Source of the DNA: JBGPOS01 sp041488155
GTDB taxonomy: Bacteria; Chloroflexota; Dehalococcoidia; Tepidiformales; Tepidiformaceae
Assembly: GCA_041488155.1 (NCBI GenBank)
Contig: JBGPOS010000041.1
Location: forward strand, 1 to 34,360
Length of the DNA: 34,360 nucleotides
Reading direction: 5' to 3'
The position numbers and the translations under genes were made by a program. The notes beneath the pieces were generated by a model that saw only the letters and a program-made list of their open reading frames with translations, was not told the DNA's origin and searched no databases. Of the stretch, positions 22,910 to 29,827 are shown piece after piece. The first letter of the stretch is position 1, and each line of letters opens with the position of its first letter.

Positions 22910-23821
22910 TCAAGCGGGACGGCGAGTGCCCCGATCGCGCGCCCGCCCCGGCTTCCCCGCGCCCATGCGGCCGGCGAAGAAGTCCCTCAGCCCGCGCAGC
23001 GTCGCTCTGCAGAGGTCGAACCGGCCAGCTTTCGCCCAGAGAACCATCCGCACCGCGCGCGTCGTGAGGAAATAGACCAGGAACGCGAGGAACCGGGGGC
23101 CGCGGCCAAGGTGCTTGCGCATGAGATAGGGTCGATTGCGCGTGAGGTAGTAGCAGCCAAACACGGAGAGCTGGCCGCCCAGCGTCGCGCCCTTGCGGTG
23201 GTAGACAATCGAGGCGGGTTCGACGAGGATGCGGAATCCCGCGTCGCCTGCTCGCCGGCAGAAGTCCGTGTCGTCGTAATACGCGAAGAAGGCATCGTCG
23301 AGGAGTCCGATCGTCCGAAACACCTGGAGCGGGACGAGCAGGCAAGAGAGGTTGGCCGCGCCGACCCCCCTGGGAGCGCCTTCCGTTGCCGTCTCGGAAG
23401 TCCCCAGCGTGGACTCCTTCCACTTCCCGCGCAGCCAGTCGAAGTCGCCGGCGGAATCATCGAGGACGCCGGGCTGCCCCGCCAGATAGCAACGCGGTGC
23501 GACCAGCGTACCGTCGTCCGCCAGCGCCACTAACGGCTCGATGAAGCCCGGCGTCACTTCGGTGTCGTCGTTAAGGAAGAGGACACCCCGGTAGTCAGTG
23601 GCGCCAGCAAGCAACAGGCGGAGCGCCTGGTTGCATGCCCCGGTGAAGCCGAGGTTCGCGTCGTTGCGGAGGACCGTCGCTTCCGGAAAGGCCGCAGCCA
23701 CGAGGCCGGGCGAGCCGTCCGAGGAGCCATTGTCCACGACCCAGAGGTCCCAGGCGGGGTAGGTGACCCGCCCCAGCGCCGCCAGGTAGGCCGGGAGGTG
23801 GCCGGCGGCGTTCGTTGTCAC
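22910..23821 (-). CDS. Family 2 glycosyltransferase
   Basis: 303 residues from the GTG at 23821. GT2 marks: DLWVVDNGSSDGSPGLVAAAFP near the start, NLGFTGACNQALRL, the metal-binding FLNDDTEVTPGF and a later FFAYYDDTDFCRRAGDAGFRI acidic site, as in rhamnosyltransferase-like GT2 enzymes. A hydrophobic stretch lies near 248-265. The GTG start cuts into the first beta strand: reading ten codons further back to a CTG at 23851 gives SPPLVAILTV before TTNAAG, the normal start. That CTG overlaps the wzt stop as CTGA and has GGTGAGG seven bases upstream. It likely adds a sugar to a glycan exported by Wzm/Wzt. Confidence 0.85.
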   Translation of the reverse strand: MTTNAAGHLPAYLAALGRVTYPAWDLWVVDNGSSDGSPGLVAAAFPEATVLRNDANLGFTGACNQALRLLLAGATDYRGVLFLNDDTEVTPGFIEPLVALADDGTLVAPRCYLAGQPGVLDDSAGDFDWLRGKWKESTLGTSETATEGAPRGVGAANLSCLLVPLQVFRTIGLLDDAFFAYYDDTDFCRRAGDAGFRILVEPASIVYHRKGATLGGQLSVFGCYYLTRNRPYLMRKHLGRGPRFLAFLVYFLTTRAVRMVLWAKAGRFDLCRATLRGLRDFFAGRMGAGKPGRARDRGTRRPA

Positions 23822-23847
23822 CGTCAGGATGGCGACGAGGGGCGGGC

Positions 23848-24810
23848 TCAGGAGCGGGCCTCACCGCCAGGCGTGGCTTCGCCGCCGCCCTCCCTCGCGA
23901 CCTTCTCGGCCAGAAGGCGATGGAACTCAGGGTTTCCTTCGAGCTGCTCCTCGAACTTCCGGCGATCTTCGGACGAGGCTGCGATCCGTTCCTCAAGCTG
24001 CTCGTCGAGCGCGCGATGGATCTCCGGCGAGGTCTCGACGAGCCGCTCCAGATGGCGGGCCGTAATCGCAGCCGGGGCCCCCGTGGCGACGATTCGGCCC
24101 CGCTCCATGAGTGCGGCCCGGCTGGAGAAGCGCTCAACCGCGCCGAGGTCGTGCGTCACCATCACGATCGTCACGCCCTGCGCCTGGAGCGAGGCGATGT
24201 GGTCGTAGCACTTCTCCTGGAAGCCGGCGTCGCCCACCGCCAGCACCTCGTCGACCAGCAAGACCTCGGGGTCCATGAACGCGGCGATGGCAAAGCCCAG
24301 GCGGACGTACATGCCGGAAGAGTAGGTCCGCATCGGCTGGTCGATGAACTCCTGGAGGCCGGCGAACTCCACGATCGCGGGCAGGAGCGCCTCCACCTGG
24401 GCGCGCGTCATCCCGCAAAGCAGGCCGTTGACGAGCGCGTTCTCTCGTCCGCTGACCTGGGGGTGGAACCCAGAGCCGAGCTCGAGCAACGTTGAGATGC
24501 GGCCGGCCACCCGGACGCTCCCCTTGGTCGGGCGGCTGAGGCCCGCCATCAGGCGCAGGAGGGTGCTCTTGCCGCTGCCGTTTGCGCCGACGATCGAAAA
24601 GAACTCGCCCCGCGTGACGTCGAGGGTGACGTCGCGCACGGCCCAGAGTGCGTTCCTCGATCGTCCCTGCCGGAGGCTGCGGATGGGGTGCAGGAGAGCG
24701 GTCTTCAGCTCCCACTGGCCGGCTTCGCTGAGGTGGTAGCGCTTCGAGACCGCCAGCAGCGAGAGGACGGCATCGGTGCCGGGCGCTGCGGCCTGGGCCT
24801 CAGACGACAT
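23848..24810 (-). CDS. Polysaccharide ABC exporter ATPase (Wzt-like)
   Basis: 320 residues from ATG at 24810. Motifs: Walker A GANGSGKST (75-83), YSSGM signature (163-167), Walker B VLLVDE (183-188) and VTHD (218-221). The core is typical of Wzt/TagH/RfbE, which drives export of lipid-linked polysaccharide. After residue 250 there is no beta-sandwich sugar-binding domain; instead the tail is charged and helical with three imperfect repeats (261-306), each with a core like PE(I/F)HR.L.E(Q/K)(L/V). It overlaps the permease by 11 bases. A TTG at 24828 is a weaker alternative start. Confidence 0.9.
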   Translation of the reverse strand: MSSEAQAAAPGTDAVLSLLAVSKRYHLSEAGQWELKTALLHPIRSLRQGRSRNALWAVRDVTLDVTRGEFFSIVGANGSGKSTLLRLMAGLSRPTKGSVRVAGRISTLLELGSGFHPQVSGRENALVNGLLCGMTRAQVEALLPAIVEFAGLQEFIDQPMRTYSSGMYVRLGFAIAAFMDPEVLLVDEVLAVGDAGFQEKCYDHIASLQAQGVTIVMVTHDLGAVERFSSRAALMERGRIVATGAPAAITARHLERLVETSPEIHRALDEQLEERIAASSEDRRKFEEQLEGNPEFHRLLAEKVAREGGGEATPGGEARS

Positions 24811-25600
24811 CGGCGAACGAGTCCTCAAGGCGGCGGAAGCTGAACCAGCCGAGGGCGAGAGCGAAAGCTGCGAGGCCCCCGGACGCCCAGAGTTCGACCC
24901 CTGGCCACTGGCCGAACATCAAGACGTCGCGCCAGCCTTCCGCGATCGGCGCCAGAGGGTTGGCCCAGGTGATCCAGCCGTAGCCCGCGGGGATCCGGCC
25001 GGCGTCGTAGATGATCGGCGTTATGTAGAACAGCAGGTTGAGGAGCACCTCGACGATGTGCTCGAGGTCGCGGAAGAAGACGGTGATGCTCGCGACGAAC
25101 AGAGCGACCCCGCAGCTGAGCGCCAGCTGGAGCACGAACAGGAGGGGGACGCCGGGAAGCCAGACCCAGCGCGGTTCGTGGCCCGAAAAGATAAGGAAGC
25201 CAGCCAACACGGGCAGGGCAAGGACGAACTGGAGGGTGTTGCCGAGGACCACGCTCAGGGGGAGCACCGCGCGCGGAAAGCGCACCTTCTTCAGCAGTCC
25301 CCCGTTTCCGACGAACGTTGTCGAGGACATCTGGACGGCGCTCTGGAACCAGAACCAGGGGAAGAGCCCGACCAGCAAGAACACCGAGTAGTCGTCGATC
25401 CCCGTGCCGATGACCTTGCCAAGGGCGAAGGAGAGGATGACGCCAAGGGCGAGGGGCCGGGCCAGCGACCAGGCCCACCCGAAGACGCTCCCCTGGTAGC
25501 GGAGCCGCAACTCCCGGCTCGTGAGGGCTGCGAGCAGTTCCAGTCCGTTGCGCGCGCTGCGGCTGCCGCGAGGACCGAACGTGGCCGCGTGGAGGGTCAC
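24800..25600 (-). CDS. Polysaccharide ABC exporter permease (Wzm-like)
   Basis: 266 residues with six hydrophobic segments: near 35-52, 63-82, 113-135, 145-170, 175-193 and 235-252. The opening LLAALTSRELRLRYQGSVFGWAWSLARPLALGVILSFALGKVIG is the RfbA/Wzm/TagG signature. It exports a glycan together with the Wzt ATPase whose gene overlaps its end. The GTG start is preceded by a -10 box at exactly six bases. The unit Wzm-Wzt-GT2 is a small glycan export operon. Confidence 0.92.
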   Translation of the reverse strand: MTLHAATFGPRGSRSARNGLELLAALTSRELRLRYQGSVFGWAWSLARPLALGVILSFALGKVIGTGIDDYSVFLLVGLFPWFWFQSAVQMSSTTFVGNGGLLKKVRFPRAVLPLSVVLGNTLQFVLALPVLAGFLIFSGHEPRWVWLPGVPLLFVLQLALSCGVALFVASITVFFRDLEHIVEVLLNLLFYITPIIYDAGRIPAGYGWITWANPLAPIAEGWRDVLMFGQWPGVELWASGGLAAFALALGWFSFRRLEDSFADVV

Positions 25601-25606
25601 CGCAGC

Positions 25607-25612
25607 AGCGTA
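25607..25612 (-). promoter_or_regulatory. -10 box TACGCT of the wzm-wzt-GT2 unit (leaderless spacing)
   Basis: TACGCT on the minus strand, six bases, then GTG at 25600, with no ribosome site between. It predicts a leaderless mRNA for the export operon. Confidence 0.45.
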
Positions 25613-25654
25613 CGCCCGGGGGGTTGTTGCCGGTAGTCGCCCGAAGCGGTGCGC

Positions 25655-26929
25655 CTAGCGGATGACTCCTGCTGCGCGGAGACCATCGATCTGGCTGGAG
25701 GAGAGACCGGCAGCCGCGAGCACCTCGTCCGTGTCGCCGCCGAGGGTTGGGCTCGGGCCCTGGGCGGCAAGCGGCGTCTCCGACATCTGGAAGGGCGGGC
25801 CGATCATGCGCATGTGCCCGAGGAGCGGGTGGTCGATTTCAACGCAGAGGCCATTCGCCTCGGTCTGGGGGTTGTCGAACAACTCCTCGATGAAGTTCAG
25901 GGGACCCGACGGGACGCCGTTCGCTTCCAGGATCGCGCCCCACTCACCCGTCGTCTTCGAAAGGAACAGGGCCTCTGCTTCTGCGACAAGCTTTGGGCCC
26001 AGCGTCTCCCAGCCTTCGGGCGCGATCTCGAAGGTGCCATCGGGACGTGCCCTCGGGTCGACAAGACCGGTCGCGGCGAGCACCTTCAGCCGCAGCGACT
26101 GGCTCAGGGCGCCGACCGCCATGAAGCCGTCAGCGGTCTGGTAGACCCGGTAGTAGATGTTCCCGGGGGCGAGCGGACGAAAACGGCTGTGTACCTGCTG
26201 CTGCTGCTCGAACGTCTTCTTTTCGAGCCGGGCCTCGCGCAGGGAGTTCAGCATCGGGGGGAGGATCTCATCGTCCCAGGCATCGATCCAGGTGAATTGC
26301 GACGTCTGGATCGCCATCGCGGTGCCCATCAGCGTGCAGTCGATGCGCTGGCCCTTGCCGGTCTTCTCGCGGGCGTAGAGGGCCGCCGAGATGCTGTTCG
26401 CCATCTGGATCCCCGTAGCGTAGTCAGCGATGGCCGGGTAGACGAAGGTGGGGACGTCTCCGGTCATCTTGCCCTCGCCAGCCATCAGGCCCGTCATCGC
26501 CTGGACGACGATGTCGTAGCCGCCGCGATGGGCAAGGGGCCCCTTCCGGCCGAAGGCGGTGTTCTCGCAGTAGATGATGCGCGGGTTGATCGCACGCACG
26601 GTGTCGTAGTCGATGCGCAGCTGTTCGGCCACGCCCGGGCGGTAGTTGATGACGACCACGTCGCTGTCCTTGACCAGCCTGTGGATGGCCGCCTGGGCCT
26701 CCGGCCGCGACATGTCCATCGCCACGCCCTTCTTGCCCCGGTTGAGGCTCGCGAACGTGCGCGACTCCTTCGGCACGAGTTCGAGGAACACCCGCCAGGG
26801 CTCGCCCTCGATCGGCTCGAACTTCGTTACGTCGGCGCCCATGTCGGCCAGCAGCATGCAGCAGAAGGGGCCAGCGATGATCTGCGTGAACTCCAGGACC
26901 TTGACGCCATCAAGCGGACCCGAGGCCAT
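25655..26929 (-). CDS. Family III (CaiB/BaiF) CoA-transferase
   Basis: 424 residues. The opening LDGVKVLEFTQIIAGPFCCMLLADMGADVTKFE is the family start. The catalytic Asp169 is in YPAIADYATGIQMANSISAALYAREKTGKGQRID. C-terminal segments around NPQTEANG and GGDTDEVLAAAG are also typical. The ATG has GGGAGGG five bases upstream and a -10 box TAGAAT at 26960-26965, giving a leader of about 23 bases. It is separated from the Wzm operon by 54 bases and diverges from an FAD oxidoreductase. The substrate is unknown. Confidence 0.9.
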   Translation of the reverse strand: MASGPLDGVKVLEFTQIIAGPFCCMLLADMGADVTKFEPIEGEPWRVFLELVPKESRTFASLNRGKKGVAMDMSRPEAQAAIHRLVKDSDVVVINYRPGVAEQLRIDYDTVRAINPRIIYCENTAFGRKGPLAHRGGYDIVVQAMTGLMAGEGKMTGDVPTFVYPAIADYATGIQMANSISAALYAREKTGKGQRIDCTLMGTAMAIQTSQFTWIDAWDDEILPPMLNSLREARLEKKTFEQQQQVHSRFRPLAPGNIYYRVYQTADGFMAVGALSQSLRLKVLAATGLVDPRARPDGTFEIAPEGWETLGPKLVAEAEALFLSKTTGEWGAILEANGVPSGPLNFIEELFDNPQTEANGLCVEIDHPLLGHMRMIGPPFQMSETPLAAQGPSPTLGGDTDEVLAAAGLSSSQIDGLRAAGVIR

Positions 26930-26959
26930 GAGACCCTCCCGGCGCCAGAGCGCCCGCGC

Positions 26960-26965
26960 ATTCTA
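26960..26965 (-). promoter_or_regulatory. -10 box TAGAAT of the third CoA-transferase
   Basis: TAGAAT on the minus strand, 30 bases before the ATG at 26929. It leaves a leader with a strong ribosome site. No clear -35 element is seen. Confidence 0.45.
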
Positions 26966-27039
26966 GCGGGGCCTCCAGGCGTGCGGCGAAGCCAGGGCCT
27001 GGTGAACGGCGCCCGGGCCCTCCGGGCGAATCTGGCGGG

Positions 27040-27045
27040 TATGAT
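27040..27045 (+). promoter_or_regulatory. -10 box TATGAT of the FAD oxidoreductase
   Basis: TATGAT, nine bases, then ATG at 27055. The predicted leader is about three bases, with no ribosome site. Confidence 0.45.
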
Positions 27046-27054
27046 GGGCGACCG

Positions 27055-28338
27055 ATGGTTACCTTCATCCGCGAACAGGCCCGCGACGTTCCTGTGGTCG
27101 CGGAAACCGATGTCCTCGTCGTCGGCGGCGGTTCGGCCGGGATGGCGGCTGCGGTGGCCGCGGCCCGCGCCGGCGCCCGCGCGATGCTCGTTGAGCGCTA
27201 CGGCTCGCTCGGCGGCCTGGCCAGCAACGGCCTCATCGTCCTCCTGCTCACCATGGACGACGGGCGGGGGCGGCAGGTCGTCGCCGGCCTCTGCCAGGAG
27301 ATGGTCGACCGCCTGGCTGCACGGGGAGCGGCCTATTTCCCGCCCGCAACGGAGTGGGGCTCTTCAGACGAAAAGCTGGTCGAGCGTTACCGGCGCTACG
27401 GCCTGGTCTGGGGGAGTCGCCCACACGTCGTGCGCTACTCCGTCGCCTACGACCCGGAGGAGTTCAAGGTCGAAGCGGACCAGCTGGTGACAGACGCCGG
27501 TGTCGACCTCCGTTTCCACCGCTGGGCGGTCGGGGTGGTGAAAGACGGACGGCGGATCACGCACGTGCTGTTCGAATCCAAGGCCGGCCGCGAGGCCATC
27601 GCCTGCCGGGCCGTGATCGACGCCACCGGGGACGCCGACCTGCCCGTCTTCGCGGGCGAACCGGTCGAGCGGGAGCGCGTCTACCCGTGGCTCTGGTTCC
27701 GCACCGCCAACGTTGAGGTCGACGCTGCCGAGGCCTCTTCCCAGCGGCCCGGGTACTACCGGACGCCAGACGGGCGCGGCTACCTCCACCCCTGGGGGGC
27801 CGCCGATCGCATCGCCCACGACATCGACCCCACAAACCCCGACGACCTGACCTACGCTGAAGTCGAGTGCCGGCGGCTCGTCCGGGCCGAGCTCGACCGC
27901 CTGCGGGGACGGGCGCCGGGATTCGAACGGAGCTACCTTGCCGGATTTGCGCAGACACTCGGCATCACCGAGTCGCGGCGGCTTTGCGGGCGCTACCAGC
28001 TCCTTCGCGAGGACATGGACCAGCCCGAACCGTTCGCCGACACGATCGCCGTAACCGGGAACTGGACCAAGTACGGAGCGGTCTACAACATCCCCTTCCG
28101 CTCGCTGGCGCCGCAGGGGCTGGACAACCTGCTCGTGGCGGGCCGTTGCATCTCCGTGGACCACCGCGCCCACCACGCAACCAAGGAGATCCCGGCGTGC
28201 TTCGCGACCGGAGAAGCGGCCGGAGCCGCTTGCGCTCTGGCTCTGCAGCGCGGAGACGAGCCAGCGGAGCCGGACATGGCTTCGTTACAGAGGCGCCTGC
28301 GAGCGGCCGGCGCCTACCTCCCGGCGGGCCTCGGATAG
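27055..28338 (+). CDS. FAD-dependent oxidoreductase
   Basis: 427 residues. An N-terminal FAD-binding Rossmann motif reads DVLVVGGGSAGMAAAVAAARAGARAMLVERYGSLGGLASNG (about 23-63). The middle has VIDATGDADLPVFAGEP, a second FAD contact, and the C-terminal part ends with LDNLLVAGRCISVDHRAHHATKEIPACFATGEAAGAACALAL, typical of the FAD_oxidored group (succinate-dehydrogenase-like flavoproteins). The electron donor or substrate is unknown. It diverges from a CoA-transferase and converges with a Gfo/Idh gene only seven bases away. Confidence 0.88.
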   Translation: MVTFIREQARDVPVVAETDVLVVGGGSAGMAAAVAAARAGARAMLVERYGSLGGLASNGLIVLLLTMDDGRGRQVVAGLCQEMVDRLAARGAAYFPPATEWGSSDEKLVERYRRYGLVWGSRPHVVRYSVAYDPEEFKVEADQLVTDAGVDLRFHRWAVGVVKDGRRITHVLFESKAGREAIACRAVIDATGDADLPVFAGEPVERERVYPWLWFRTANVEVDAAEASSQRPGYYRTPDGRGYLHPWGAADRIAHDIDPTNPDDLTYAEVECRRLVRAELDRLRGRAPGFERSYLAGFAQTLGITESRRLCGRYQLLREDMDQPEPFADTIAVTGNWTKYGAVYNIPFRSLAPQGLDNLLVAGRCISVDHRAHHATKEIPACFATGEAAGAACALALQRGDEPAEPDMASLQRRLRAAGAYLPAGLG

Positions 28339-28345
28339 GCCGCGG

Positions 28346-29410
28346 CTAAGCTCCCAGCCAGTGGTCGATCGGCTTTTCGTGGGTCGAGGCGAAGGGGAGG
28401 GCAACCCGCCGCCCGAGGCGGGCCGATTCGTAGGCGGCGCAAATGATCTCGAGGACGCGCCGGCCGTCCTCGCCGCTGGAACGAAGGGCCGTGCGCCCGC
28501 CAACGACGTCGACGAAGTGCTGGAGCTCCTGGGGGAACCCGAACTGCCAGGCTTCCTCGTAAAGCGCGTACTGCCAGCCGGAGCGCGTCCCGCCCGCATC
28601 GGCCACGGATTCCGCGGCTGGCGCCCGATACGTCGCGATCACCGGGCCGCGTTCGAGATTCGCGATGAGGCGTCCCTGGGGGCCGTAAACCTCGAGGTAG
28701 TCGTTGCCGCCGGGCATCGCCCAGGAGTTCTCGGCGATCCCCAGGCGGCCACCCTTGAAGTGGAGGAGGACAGTCGCGTGGTCTTCGCCACGAGTCTTTT
28801 CGGCGTGGGCGTAGCGGCCGAGGGTGGCAGTGACCGCCTCCGGCCAGTCGCCCATCGTCCAGCAGATGGTGTGGATGCTGTGGCAACCCATGTCCATGAG
28901 GACACCACCGCCGGCCCGGTCGACGTCCCAGAACCAGGGTGAGTAGGGCCCTCCGTGGCACTGCGCCTGCTTCACCAGGAAGGGCTCCCCGGCGGAGCCC
29001 CGGCCGGCGAGGTCGCGCAGCCGGGTGTACATCGGCGCGAAGAGGAGGTTCTCCGCGTACATCAGGACAACGCCCGCTCGCGCGCAGGCTGCGACCATCG
29101 TGTCCGCCTCGGCGAGGCTCAGCGCCAGCGGCTTTTCGCAGAGGACGTGCTTGCCCGCGTCAGCGGCAGCGAGGCAGATGTCGTAATGAAGGTCGTTCGG
29201 GGTGGCGATGGCGACTGCGTCGAGGTCGCAGCTTTCGAGCATCGAACGATAGTCCTTGAAGTGAGCGGCGATGCCATGGCGCGCGGCGAATTCGCCGGCG
29301 GTGTTCGGCGAGGCCACGGCGACGATTTCCGCTCCGGCGACCTGGCGGAGGGCATGGACGTAGAGGTTGCCGATGAACTGTGCTCCGACGAGCCCGATAC
29401 GCAGGGTCAC
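28346..29410 (-). CDS. Gfo/Idh/MocA family oxidoreductase
   Basis: 354 residues. The Rossmann start LRIGLVGAQFIGNLYVHALRQV has GxxxxG spacing, followed by DAVAIATPNDLHYDICLAAADAGKHVLCEKPLALSLAEAD with the catalytic-type EKP (about 94-96). The C-terminal part has GGGVLMDMGCHSIHTICWTMGDWPEAVTATLG, with Asp and His of the substrate site. These NAD(P)-dependent enzymes oxidise or reduce sugars and inositols. The GTG start overlaps the stop of the small upstream gene as GTGA. Confidence 0.9.
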   Translation of the reverse strand: MTLRIGLVGAQFIGNLYVHALRQVAGAEIVAVASPNTAGEFAARHGIAAHFKDYRSMLESCDLDAVAIATPNDLHYDICLAAADAGKHVLCEKPLALSLAEADTMVAACARAGVVLMYAENLLFAPMYTRLRDLAGRGSAGEPFLVKQAQCHGGPYSPWFWDVDRAGGGVLMDMGCHSIHTICWTMGDWPEAVTATLGRYAHAEKTRGEDHATVLLHFKGGRLGIAENSWAMPGGNDYLEVYGPQGRLIANLERGPVIATYRAPAAESVADAGGTRSGWQYALYEEAWQFGFPQELQHFVDVVGGRTALRSSGEDGRRVLEIICAAYESARLGRRVALPFASTHEKPIDHWLGA

Positions 29411-29667
29411 GGGCCCGGGGCAGCGTCGGGGGGCGGCGCCGGCCGCGGCCGGCGCCTGCGAAGGAGCATTGGAAGCATCCAGTAGAAGGTCATCGTCGTG
29501 ATCGCCAGCGCGACTGTCCCGTTATCCGATGTGCCCAGCTTGCGGCCGCGCCCCGTCGCCGTTCCGGGCGGGGCCGGCTGGCGTTGCATCTGCTGGCGCT
29601 GGCTGGCGGAGAAGTCGAAGCTATCGCGGGTGCGCTGGCTCGGCGGGCGTTCGCTGGACTGCGTCAT
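29407..29667 (-). CDS. Small single-pass membrane protein
   Basis: 86 residues. The N-terminal half is polar and Ser/Gln/Arg-rich. One membrane segment lies near 50-70 (GTVALAITTMTFYWMLPMLL), followed by an Arg/Pro-rich tail. The ATG has GGAG eight bases upstream and a TATACT -10 box further up. The stop overlaps the GTG of the Gfo/Idh gene, which suggests coupling. I do not recognise the family. Confidence 0.55.
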   Translation of the reverse strand: MTQSSERPPSQRTRDSFDFSASQRQQMQRQPAPPGTATGRGRKLGTSDNGTVALAITTMTFYWMLPMLLRRRRPRPAPPPDAAPGP

Positions 29668-29698
29668 GGGGGATGCTCCGTCCCGCAGGGGTGGCGTG

Positions 29699-29704
29699 AG
29701 TATA
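29699..29704 (-). promoter_or_regulatory. -10 box TATACT of the small membrane protein / Gfo-Idh unit
   Basis: TATACT on the minus strand, 31 bases before the ATG at 29667, leaving a leader with GGAG. It is the leftward half of a divergent promoter region with otsA. Confidence 0.5.
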
Positions 29705-29815
29705 CGCGAGCCAGAAAGGGGTCTGTTGGACCGGGCCCACCTCGGACAGGGGTCTTCGAGCGAGGCAGCGCCGCTTCGCGTCAGGACCTGCATCAGATCC
29801 AGCCGTCCGGAACCC

Positions 29816-29821
29816 TATACT
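29816..29821 (+). promoter_or_regulatory. -10 box TATACT of otsA (leaderless spacing)
   Basis: TATACT, six bases, then ATG at 29828. There is no ribosome site. It is one of the best matches to the leaderless pattern and fixes the otsA start, although the frame is open for 110 codons upstream. Confidence 0.6.
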
Positions 29822-29827
29822 GGGTGC

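Noticed and set aside
25649..27490. 613-codon plus-strand frame opposite the third CoA-transferase
   Set aside because: Shadow of a complete CoA-transferase; its end also runs into the FAD gene in the wrong frame.
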